From Sulfurovum sp. (lineage in GTDB: Bacteria; Campylobacterota; Campylobacteria; Campylobacterales; Sulfurovaceae): DNA of 5,715 nucleotides. Positions 1-5,715 of this stretch are shown one piece after another. The number at the start of each line of letters is the position of its first letter. The stretch's first letter is position 1. Made by a program: the position numbers and the translations under genes. The notes under the pieces were generated by a model, which saw nothing but the letters and a program-made list of their open reading frames with translations, did no database searches and was not told where the DNA came from. The stretch covers positions 1-5,715 of the forward strand of contig JALWME010000063.1 in NCBI GenBank assembly GCA_027083995.1, written 5' to 3'.

Positions 1-611
1 TTATAGCCAAGAATATTCATCACATCACCTATGATGATGGCTTTAACCAGAGTGATAAAAAATTTAGGAGAGAGATTTAGCAGTTGTTCTACTTCATCTT
101 TGCCTTGGAAGATGCCTTTGTCGTGTTCAAAAGAGGTGATACGAAAGCCATCAAACCCTGCATCCCGTAGGGCTTTTTTGTACTCTGTGATGTACATGCC
201 AAACCTACAAGGCCCACACCCTCCAGCAGTGACATAGGCATACTTTTGGACGATTTCTTTTTCGCTAAGTCCTTTTTTATCACGTAAATCTTGCAGGTAT
301 TTTACAAGGTTTCCAACTGTAAAGTAGGTGGGGTTACACTGCCCTCTGTTTCCGTAAGCTTTACCTGTTTGAAAAGATTCAAAAGTGGGATTTGGAAGTG
401 CTACAAAGTTTTCGCCCATAGAGTGCAAGGCAGTTTCTATAAGCTTATCTTGTAAGACAGTAAGACCACCTACTAGCATAATGGTATCTTTATTTGGAGC
501 ATAATCTATGGGTGCTTTGGGTGTGTCACGCCATTGTGTGGCTTCTTGACCCAAGAACGAAAGATCACCGTTTCTGTCTGTCATTTTTACTGTACTGCAT
601 GTTACACTCAT
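1..611 (-). CDS. COG3581-like / 2-hydroxyacyl-CoA dehydratase-related protein, 3'-truncated by window edge
   Basis: The frame is open from an ATG at 611 to the left edge, giving 203 complete residues with no stop, so the C-terminus lies outside the window. The start is well supported: AAAGGAG sits 7 bases upstream. Visible motifs are a hydrophobic strand with a Gly pair (I-M-L-V-G-G-L, about 44-50), G-N-R-G-Q-C-N-P with Cys92, and G-G-C-G-P-C-R-F-G-M-Y with Cys132 and Cys135. As I recall the family, these match the E-C-x-P and G-P-C-R-x-G-x-Y motifs of the COG3581 group, distant relatives of 2-hydroxyacyl-CoA dehydratase subunits that bind iron-sulfur clusters. No signal peptide is visible, so it is probably cytoplasmic. 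It lies 97 bases downstream of the archerase fusion gene on the same strand. In some bacteria I recall this domain being fused to the end of that protein; here it is separate. The inferred role is the cluster-bearing partner that receives electrons from the archerase. The substrate is unknown, and calling it a true CoA dehydratase would be over-reach. Confidence 0.8.
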   Translation of the reverse strand, partial: MSVTCSTVKMTDRNGDLSFLGQEATQWRDTPKAPIDYAPNKDTIMLVGGLTVLQDKLIETALHSMGENFVALPNPTFESFQTGKAYGNRGQCNPTYFTVGNLVKYLQDLRDKKGLSEKEIVQKYAYVTAGGCGPCRFGMYITEYKKALRDAGFDGFRITSFEHDKGIFQGKDEVEQLLNLSPKFFITLVKAIIIGDVMNILGY

Positions 612-618
612 GATTAAT

Positions 619-625
619 CTCCTTT
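619..625 (-). promoter_or_regulatory. Ribosome binding site for the COG3581-like gene
   Basis: The minus strand reads AAAGGAG followed by 7 bases and then the ATG at 611. This is a near-consensus Shine-Dalgarno, the strongest in the window, and it fixes the start of the 1-611 gene. Its strength suggests independent translation initiation rather than coupling to the large gene 97 bases upstream. Confidence 0.8.
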
Positions 626-633
626 GGATATTT

Positions 634-776
634 GAATTAGGAATGGGTAATTAGGAGTTAAGAATGGCTGTGCGTATTGTATTGAGATACTTTTGCTTAT
701 TGGATTGCTCATGCAAGTTCCTTTTCTTTGAAAATATTTTTATCTGCTGTAATTTCTAATTTCTCATTTTTAACTT
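634..776. repeat. Imperfect inverted repeat spanning the 3' end of the archerase fusion gene
   Basis: The left arm (634-656, gaattaggaatggg...) and the right arm (754-776, ttctaatttctcattt...) are inverted copies matching at 16 of 23 positions, with 97 bases between them. Five of the seven mismatches would be G-U pairs if the plus strand were transcribed. Both arms are built from TAATT/CATT words, like short interspersed intergenic repeats seen in many AT-rich bacterial genomes. The right arm lies inside the large gene and encodes part of its K-L-K-V-K-N-E-K-L-E tail; the left arm lies in the gap before the 1-611 gene. AT-rich DNA gives such matches by chance fairly easily, so the assignment is tentative. 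The rest of the 612-708 gap shows no convincing terminator. A TACAAT hexamer (676-681, minus strand) is the only weak -10-like sequence there. Confidence 0.35.
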
Positions 777-3700
777 TTAATTTTGAAGAGTATTGTTCTA
801 AGGTGTAGGCAAAGGTTTTCACCCGTATCTTTATAGAGCCACCTGGTTTGTTTGCATCTATGTCATGCAAAGTAAGGTGAGGGGTACGTGATGCTCCCAG
901 TATCTTATCTATGATTGCATACGTTGGGGCATCATGTCCACATTTAAAGCTACTCAAATCAAGTACTGCTACATTGGGATGACGTGCTGCAAATTTGGCT
1001 GCCCAGACTTTTTGTGCGGAGTTGGTAGAGTAGTTCTCTGCCCACACATCACGTATATCGTAAGGCGAACTCACATGACCTGCTTTGATGTCATCCCCAA
1101 AGTAGCGTAACAGATACTCTTCATCTTTGGGTATGGCACGCATAGAGATAGTTTTAAACCCTAAGGATTGAAATTCATCCAGTACTTCATGGTTCATACC
1201 AGGGTCGGAGTGATAGGGGCGTCCTAGCAACAAAATGACTACTTCTTTGTTTTTTACAGCATTTTCTAAGATGCTACGCCCCTCTTGCATAATGTCTGCA
1301 TCATTTTTATCGAGGGCTTTCCAAGCCTGTTCTACTGCCCAATTGTTTTCATCTTCAGTGATGCGAAGACGTTGTTTCCATGTAGTAAAGAGTTGTTTTT
1401 TTAGCAGTTCTTTGTTGTCAAAATTTAGTGCCTCATCTACATAGTCGATATGTTTTTCTTCAAAGAGATTCTTCTCTTTGGTAAAGGCAGAGTAGACAAC
1501 TTTGGGTGTACCGGAGATGATGGGACATGAGGTTTGTCCCATTGTATGCTTCACATAGCCTGGCAACTCTGTGACTGCAGGAAACCACATGTATGTAAAG
1601 TTTTTACGGGCAAACTTTTTTTCATAGAGCAATGCATAGACATGAGACTGTGCCACTTTTGCTGGATAGCAGGAGTCAACTGAACCATATTTGGCACCTT
1701 CTAGGTACATGTCTTCATTGGAGAAATCTGAAAATACAATGTTTTTGTCTGCTACTTCCAGGGCTTCAAGATAGGTACGTAAAAAAGGAGCCAAAGAGTA
1801 GATATTTAGTACTTTTGGGATAGCAATTTTTACCTCACGTCTATAGGCTCTGTCATGTTTGTCAGAGACTTTGAAAGGGCGACTTATCTCTCTTCTGAAT
1901 GTCGGCCCCCAACCACCTAGTGTGAGTGTGACTTTTTGTTCTGTTAGCTGTGTAGTTGAGGTGGGCATGTCGTCTAAAGTATAGTTGGAGGTAAACAGTG
2001 CTTTGGACTCTTTTTTGACAAGATTTGGCGTACTTTCTTGCAGGTTTTTTCTACTTGCTTTCAGCACTTTCAATGCTTCGTGTGACTCTACTGTTCCCTC
2101 TTCACAAGAAAAACCAGCAATATAACGCACGGTGTCCGAACTGGGTGTTTTAGTGTCTATAAAAGTGCGAGAGCAGTTTATGCTACAGAAGTTACATCGT
2201 GTAGATTCGTCTGTTTTGGAAGTGTAGGTCATCTTAAGGGCCTCTTCCATACCGCAAAAGCTTGCATATCCTCGCTGAGCAACTACATTTTTGGCTTCTA
2301 TGGCTGCACCATACGCTCCTGCTTCTCCTGGATGAGGATGTACATCTACTCTTGCATGCGGTACTTTCTCTTTGATGTAGTCTATTTGTGCTTTGAGTGC
2401 TGCTTGGTTGTACTGTGTGCCACCTTGGAGTACAAAGTGGTCTCCAAAGGCTGCGAGATTAGGTGCTTGGACTACGTATTGCCAGACATTTTTAGGTAGG
2501 ACTTTTGAGATGCCTGCAAAGAGTTCTTCTTTGCTGTATCCCTCTTTTTGGAAGTTGACCCTGTCTGTATCTAAAAATACGGCACAACCATAGTTAAACA
2601 GTGGGGCTTTCTTGGCGGCAAAAGCAATATCTGCAAAACCCTCTACGGGTACCCCAAACTGCTTTGCCATAGATTGAAGCAATGTCCCATTTCCTGCAGA
2701 ACATTGGTTGGAGAGACGGAAGTTTTTCATCATGCCATTCTCCATAAACAGGACTTTAATATCCTGCCCTCCGATGTCACAGATAACATGAATGTCATCT
2801 CCAAACTCATGCTGGGCAGATTTCATATGGGCAATGGTTTCGATGATGTTGGCATCTGCATGTAAAGCACCGCCCAATACATCTGCTGCATAACCTGTCA
2901 CGCCTAGCCCTTTGATATCATAATACCCATGAGGGTCTTTTGCCTGTATCTCTTGGAGTAGCTCTAGGGTGTCTTCTATAGGATTACCCTTAGAGAGTCG
3001 ATAGACTTTTAAAAGCATCTCTCCTTTTTCGTCACAAAGTACTGCCTTAGAAGAGGTAGAACCTCCATCAATACCTAAAAAACAAGTAGTCTTTTGAGAG
3101 AGGACCGGGGGTACAAAAGGTTTGATAGTATATTTGGCTTTAAACGCTTGTAGCTCTTGGACAGAGTTGACAAGAGGCGTATCGTTGTTGTCATTGTCTG
3201 TCATTCCTCCTGTGTCAACGAGGGTTTTGAGCTTGATGAGTCCCGTAAAAGGCTGGTCGTTGTTTGCTTCTCCCTCTCCAAAGATAACGGCACCTAGGGC
3301 TGCATAGTATTGGGCGTTTTCAGGTACGTTTATGAGTGCATCAATCTTTGACTTGTCATACGCTACACCTCTTTCATCCCAAATCTCAGTAATACGCATA
3401 CGCCAACACTCTTGCAGAAACGGCAAGTAGGTATTGGGACCACCCAAAAGAAGTACATTGGGCATTAGTGTGTTACCACGGGTAAGTACTGTAAGGTTTT
3501 GCATGACGATAGCATCAGCCAATGAGTTCATAATCTCATCACTGGGTACAGAAGTTTTCACAAGGTTTACGATGTCAGTCTCTGCAAATACCCCACATTT
3601 GGCTGCTACATGATGAAGCTTGTCGGTTTTAAACTTAAGATTTTGTACATCTTCAGCCTCCATACCTACTTTCATAGAACATTTTTCTATGGTAGCCCCA

Positions 3701-4125
3701 GTACCTGATGCACATTTGTCATTCATAGAGGTCAACACCGAACGCTTGCCATCTTCACTCATTTTAAAATGGATGATTTTGGCATCTTGTCCACCAAGCT
3801 CTATGACTGCACGAACATCAGGATGGTTATGTTCAACTGCCAGGACTACTGCATTGACCTCTTGTACAAAACGTGCGTTGATAGTAGGTGCAATACGAGA
3901 AGCCCCAGAGCCTGTAATATATGTTTTGTCTATCTTGTTGTAGATATCAGTATGGGTTTGACAGAGTTCTTCAAGAAGTCTTAGGAGGGTAGGAGCCTGT
4001 TTGGTATCATGTGCGGTGTAGGCTTTGGCTACGATGTTAAAGTTTTCATCACAAACTACATATTTTACCGTAGTAGAGCCGATGTCTATGCCTAGAGAGT
4101 ATTTCTGCAACATTATTTGGGTCAT
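709..4125 (-). CDS. Tandem archerase (BcrA/BcrD/HgdC-type activase) fused to DUF2229/COG3580-like domain
   Basis: This 1138-residue protein has four visible parts. Module 1 (about 8-285) has the ASKHA phosphate loop D-I-G-S-T-T, T-G-S-G at 71-74, E-L-G-G-Q-D at 109-114, Cys138 in K-C-A-S-G-T-G and Cys177 in K-C-G-V-F-A-E-T-D. Module 2 (about 347-612) repeats the plan: G-I-D-G-G-S-T, D-I-G-G-Q-D at 450-455, Cys475 in Q-C-S-A-G-N-G and Cys514 in G-C-A-V-F-L-D-T-D. In both modules the cysteines are 39 residues apart, as for Cys127/Cys166 of Acidaminococcus HgdC. A C-x2-C-x3-C motif (644, 647, 651) follows. A DUF2229/COG3580-like region (about 764-1112) includes S-C-Y-P-A-K-V (Cys819), T-S-C-P-I (Cys867), G-R-P-Y-H-S-D-P-G-M-N-H (968-979) and F-K-C-G-H-D-A-P (Cys1062). 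Family knowledge says HgdC-type activators use ATP hydrolysis to push electrons at very low potential onto a partner's cluster; here the likely acceptors are its own C-terminal domain and the 1-611 product. The substrate is unknown. The ATG at 4125 is chosen over the one at 4113 because only it has an AAGG ribosome binding site. The last 26 residues look like an added tail. It starts 24 bases after lgt. Confidence 0.9.
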   Translation of the reverse strand: MTQIMLQKYSLGIDIGSTTVKYVVCDENFNIVAKAYTAHDTKQAPTLLRLLEELCQTHTDIYNKIDKTYITGSGASRIAPTINARFVQEVNAVVLAVEHNHPDVRAVIELGGQDAKIIHFKMSEDGKRSVLTSMNDKCASGTGATIEKCSMKVGMEAEDVQNLKFKTDKLHHVAAKCGVFAETDIVNLVKTSVPSDEIMNSLADAIVMQNLTVLTRGNTLMPNVLLLGGPNTYLPFLQECWRMRITEIWDERGVAYDKSKIDALINVPENAQYYAALGAVIFGEGEANNDQPFTGLIKLKTLVDTGGMTDNDNNDTPLVNSVQELQAFKAKYTIKPFVPPVLSQKTTCFLGIDGGSTSSKAVLCDEKGEMLLKVYRLSKGNPIEDTLELLQEIQAKDPHGYYDIKGLGVTGYAADVLGGALHADANIIETIAHMKSAQHEFGDDIHVICDIGGQDIKVLFMENGMMKNFRLSNQCSAGNGTLLQSMAKQFGVPVEGFADIAFAAKKAPLFNYGCAVFLDTDRVNFQKEGYSKEELFAGISKVLPKNVWQYVVQAPNLAAFGDHFVLQGGTQYNQAALKAQIDYIKEKVPHARVDVHPHPGEAGAYGAAIEAKNVVAQRGYASFCGMEEALKMTYTSKTDESTRCNFCSINCSRTFIDTKTPSSDTVRYIAGFSCEEGTVESHEALKVLKASRKNLQESTPNLVKKESKALFTSNYTLDDMPTSTTQLTEQKVTLTLGGWGPTFRREISRPFKVSDKHDRAYRREVKIAIPKVLNIYSLAPFLRTYLEALEVADKNIVFSDFSNEDMYLEGAKYGSVDSCYPAKVAQSHVYALLYEKKFARKNFTYMWFPAVTELPGYVKHTMGQTSCPIISGTPKVVYSAFTKEKNLFEEKHIDYVDEALNFDNKELLKKQLFTTWKQRLRITEDENNWAVEQAWKALDKNDADIMQEGRSILENAVKNKEVVILLLGRPYHSDPGMNHEVLDEFQSLGFKTISMRAIPKDEEYLLRYFGDDIKAGHVSSPYDIRDVWAENYSTNSAQKVWAAKFAARHPNVAVLDLSSFKCGHDAPTYAIIDKILGASRTPHLTLHDIDANKPGGSIKIRVKTFAYTLEQYSSKLKVKNEKLEITADKNIFKEKELA

Positions 4126-4131
4126 ATGAAA

Positions 4132-4135
4132 CCTT
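4132..4135 (-). promoter_or_regulatory. Ribosome binding site choosing the archerase start
   Basis: The minus strand reads AAAAAAGG, 6 bases before the ATG at 4125. The alternative in-frame ATG at 4113 is preceded by ACCCAAATA, which has no Shine-Dalgarno, so the upstream start is preferred. The site lies in the 24-base gap after the lgt stop codon, which fits translation from a shared lgt transcript. Confidence 0.6.
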
Positions 4136-4149
4136 TTTTGTTTATAGTT

Positions 4150-4962
4150 TTATTGTTTTTTAACAGTTGTACTTTTATTGTTTGTATGTCTGTTTTTTAA
4201 AGCCCAGATTATCCATAGTATACCGATTATGATATAAGGGATGCTTAACATTTGTCCTGTTGAAAAGGGTAACTCTGTAGTGTAGGCTGCTTGCCGTGTT
4301 TTGGTATATTCTATAAAAAAACGTGCCGTAAAAAGCAAGACCAAAAATATGCCAGGTAGTATCTTTGTTGCAAAAGAGGGGCTTACTTTACGATATAAAA
4401 CTACGAGAAATACAAAGATACTTAAGTAGGCAAAGGCTTCATAGAGTTGTACAGGATGTCGAGGTTCAAGATCGATACGTGAAAAGATGATAGCCCATGG
4501 CACATCGCTAGGCTTACCCAATATTTCAGAATTAAACAGATTACCAAAACGTACAAATGCTGCAGTCAAAGCACCAGGTATTGCCACACGTGAGACTACC
4601 CACATGTAAGATTCATTGTATTTCCTTGCAAAGAGATACATAGAGATAAGGACACCCAAAAGTCCACCATGACTTGCCAATCCACCTTTCCATACATAGA
4701 GTATTTCAAGAGGATTAGAGAGGTAAAATTGTGGTTCATAAAAAAGACAATGCACAAGCCTAGAGCCAATCACTGCCCCCACCATAAGGTAGATAAGCAG
4801 GTTTTCAACTACTTTGGGGTCTTTGCTTTCGCGTTTGTATATCCAGTTTAGTATCATTGCACCCAAAAAGAAAGAGCCTACAAACAAAAGACCATACCAA
4901 CGAAGTTGAAGAGGTCCCAGATGCAAGAGAGTGGGGTCGATGTTCCAGATGAGGTGTTCCAT
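4150..4962 (-). CDS. lgt: Prolipoprotein diacylglyceryl transferase
   Basis: Lgt is an inner-membrane enzyme that moves the diacylglyceryl group of phosphatidylglycerol to the lipobox cysteine of prelipoproteins, the first step of lipoprotein maturation. With the start chosen here it has 270 residues, close to the E. coli length of about 290. Key motifs are present: I-D-P followed by L-R-W-Y-G-L near the N-terminus, G-G-L-A-S-H-G-G-L-L-G (His98, matching E. coli His103), the family signature R-F-G-N-L-F-N-S-E-I-L-G (138-149; Arg138 and Glu146 match E. coli Arg143 and Glu151), R-H-P-V-Q-L-Y-E-A (His169) and A-R-F-F-I-E-Y (from about 213). Several hydrophobic stretches fit the seven-helix fold, and the C-terminal tail is short and basic. 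The signature starts V-R-F-G-N-L where E. coli has G-R-I-G-N-F, a small variation. An upstream in-frame ATG at 4992 would add 10 residues. I reject it because it overlaps a TATAAT box and lacks a good ribosome binding site, whereas AGGGA stands 7 bases before 4962 and residue 1 there aligns with known Lgt starts. Lgt is essential in most Gram-negative bacteria, so the archerase gene may simply share its transcript. Confidence 0.97.
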   Translation of the reverse strand: MEHLIWNIDPTLLHLGPLQLRWYGLLFVGSFFLGAMILNWIYKRESKDPKVVENLLIYLMVGAVIGSRLVHCLFYEPQFYLSNPLEILYVWKGGLASHGGLLGVLISMYLFARKYNESYMWVVSRVAIPGALTAAFVRFGNLFNSEILGKPSDVPWAIIFSRIDLEPRHPVQLYEAFAYLSIFVFLVVLYRKVSPSFATKILPGIFLVLLFTARFFIEYTKTRQAAYTTELPFSTGQMLSIPYIIIGILWIIWALKNRHTNNKSTTVKKQ

Positions 4963-4969
4963 AACTGTA

Positions 4970-4974
4970 TCCCT
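4970..4974 (-). promoter_or_regulatory. Ribosome binding site deciding the lgt start
   Basis: The minus strand reads AGGGA, 7 bases before the ATG at 4962. The competing ATG at 4992 has only a weak TAGAG upstream. This favours the 270-residue Lgt. Confidence 0.6.
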
Positions 4975-4990
4975 AATATTAATTAGAAGC

Positions 4991-4996
4991 ATTATA
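4991..4996 (-). promoter_or_regulatory. Candidate -10 box for lgt and the downstream genes
   Basis: A perfect TATAAT on the minus strand lies in the 61-base gap between the permease stop and the lgt start, and ends 28 bases before the chosen ATG. Transcription starting about 7 bases later would give a short leader containing the AGGGA site. I find no TTGACA-like -35 box at 16-18 bases. That would not be unusual in Campylobacterota, where housekeeping promoters often lack a conserved -35. The gap contains no convincing terminator, so read-through from the permease gene is also possible. Confidence 0.45.
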
Positions 4997-5023
4997 CTCT
5001 AAATGGCTTAATAGACTTTAGAT

Positions 5024-5715
5024 TTATAGAGGCCAGAATACCAAAATAAGTGGAATAGATACAGCAAGGATGATTAGTTCCAAAGGTAGACCTATACGCC
5101 AGTAATCCCCAAACTTATACCCACCAGGTCCCATAATAATAGTATTGTTTTTGTGTCCTATAGGAGAAAGAAAAGCACAAGAAGCTGCTACTGCTATACC
5201 CATGAGAAATGCATCAGGATTTACACCTAGATGTTTTGCAAGGTTTATACCAACAGGTGCAGCTACAAGTACAGTAGCTATGTTGTTAAGCATGTCTGAG
5301 AGTGTCATGGTGACGACCATTAAGAGTACCAATACAGCTATAGCTGACCAGCCGTGAGTCATGCTGAGTATGCCATCAGCGATGAGTTGTGTGCCACCTG
5401 ATGTTTCAAGTGCAGCTCCTAGTGGAATAAGAGATGCCACCAGGACGATGACAGACCATTGTACTGAGTGGTACATTTGTGAAGGTGTCAGCACTTTTAA
5501 AAATCCATAAATAACTACTACCATAGAGAGTGCAACAGGTAGATAGACTAGTCCAAAACTTGAGAGTGCAATAGCAAGTGCAAAGAGAGAAATAGTTAAA
5601 GTAGCCTTATCTCTTTGAATGACTTGCAGTCCTCTTTTTTCTAGAGGTAAAGCTCCTAGCCATTGGGTGGCATTATTTAGCTGTTCATCTTCTCCCATCA
5701 GCAAGAGTACATCTC
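5024..5715 (-). CDS. SLC13/DASS-type permease with RCK_C (TrkA_C) domain, 5'-truncated by window edge
   Basis: The frame is open to the right edge and 229 residues are visible. The first ones, D-V-L-L-L-M-G-E-D, look like the end of an RCK_C/TrkA_C regulatory domain. A TTG at 5704 lies inside that motif and is not a real start. A membrane region follows (about 36-229) with several hydrophobic helices. It includes D-M-L-N-N-I-A-T-V-L-V-A-A-P, the family's Asn-rich helix-break motif, and S-C-A-F-L-S-P-I-G-H-K-N-N, then M-G-P-G-G-Y-K-F-G-D-Y-W and a short hydrophobic C-terminus. This order (RCK_C, then the transporter's second half) matches bacterial SLC13-like permeases of about 600 residues, annotated as Na+/sulfate, dicarboxylate or unspecified anion transporters, so about a third of the protein is here. 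The usual P-I-G-x-Q-T-N reads P-I-G-H-K-N-N, a change near the predicted ion or substrate site. The substrate cannot be told from this part. It ends 61 bases before lgt on the same strand. Confidence 0.88.
   Translation of the reverse strand, partial: DVLLLMGEDEQLNNATQWLGALPLEKRGLQVIQRDKATLTISLFALAIALSSFGLVYLPVALSMVVVIYGFLKVLTPSQMYHSVQWSVIVLVASLIPLGAALETSGGTQLIADGILSMTHGWSAIAVLVLLMVVTMTLSDMLNNIATVLVAAPVGINLAKHLGVNPDAFLMGIAVAASCAFLSPIGHKNNTIIMGPGGYKFGDYWRIGLPLELIILAVSIPLILVFWPL

Noticed and set aside
89..283. 64-codon minus-strand frame inside the 1-611 gene
   Set aside because: It is out of frame with the real gene, whose own frame carries the conserved G-P-C-R motif across the same bases.
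3620..3943. 107-codon plus-strand frame opposite the first archerase module
   Set aside because: It is antisense to a strongly conserved coding region containing Cys138, resembles no known protein and has no good ribosome binding site. An overlapping plus-strand frame (3769-3984) is equally unconvincing.
1..4125. Annotating the pair as a true 2-hydroxyglutaryl-CoA dehydratase system
   Set aside because: The motor motifs match the activator family, but the acceptor parts resemble the uncharacterised COG3580/COG3581 groups, and no CoA-transferase or other fermentation gene is visible. A specific substrate is not supported.
4998..5022. TCTAAA/TTTAGA inverted pair (6 bases, 13-base loop) after the permease stop, as a terminator or operator
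   Set aside because: The stem is short, AT-rich and has no U-run after it. It fits chance in AT-rich DNA and is too weak for a terminator call.
5702..5704. TTG as the start codon of a 226-residue permease
   Set aside because: The frame stays open to the window edge, and the residues just before it complete a D-V-L-L-L-M-G motif of an RCK_C domain, so the true start is outside the window.

Overview
The window holds four collinear genes, all on the minus strand, with short gaps between them and no stretch longer than about 100 bases without a gene. Read in the direction of transcription (right to left), they are: the C-terminal third of an SLC13/DASS-type permease (5024-5715, cut by the right edge); lgt, prolipoprotein diacylglyceryl transferase (4150-4962); a 1138-residue protein made of two 'archerase' ATPase modules (BcrA/BcrD/HgdC type) fused to a DUF2229/COG3580-like domain (709-4125); and the N-terminal 203 residues of a COG3581-like, 2-hydroxyacyl-CoA-dehydratase-related protein (1-611, cut by the left edge). 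I see no tRNA, rRNA, CRISPR array, transposase or clear Rho-independent terminator.

The organism is a bacterium with AT-rich DNA (roughly 40% G+C by eye). The gene content and protein style suggest a Campylobacterota member, perhaps near Sulfurovum or Sulfurimonas. This is an inference from overall resemblance; no marker gene in the window proves it.

The most interesting part is the pair formed by the 1138-residue protein and the 1-611 gene. Both ATPase modules keep their nucleotide-binding motifs, and each keeps the two cysteines that hold the [4Fe-4S] cluster in HgdC-type activators, both pairs exactly 39 residues apart. A C-x2-C-x3-C motif follows, then a domain with three isolated cysteines in family-like motifs. 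The downstream gene starts with its own cysteine motifs (Q-C-N-P and G-C-G-P-C-R). Together they look like an ATP-driven, low-potential electron-transfer machine: the motor and one half of the acceptor are on one chain, and the other half of the acceptor is encoded just downstream. The substrate is unknown, and nothing nearby supplies a CoA-fermentation context.

lgt ends 24 bases before the large gene, so the two are probably co-transcribed; this may be a shared transcript only, with no functional link. A TATAAT hexamer just upstream of lgt could start this transcript. An imperfect inverted repeat straddles the end of the large gene, and one of its arms encodes part of a lysine/glutamate-rich C-terminal tail.
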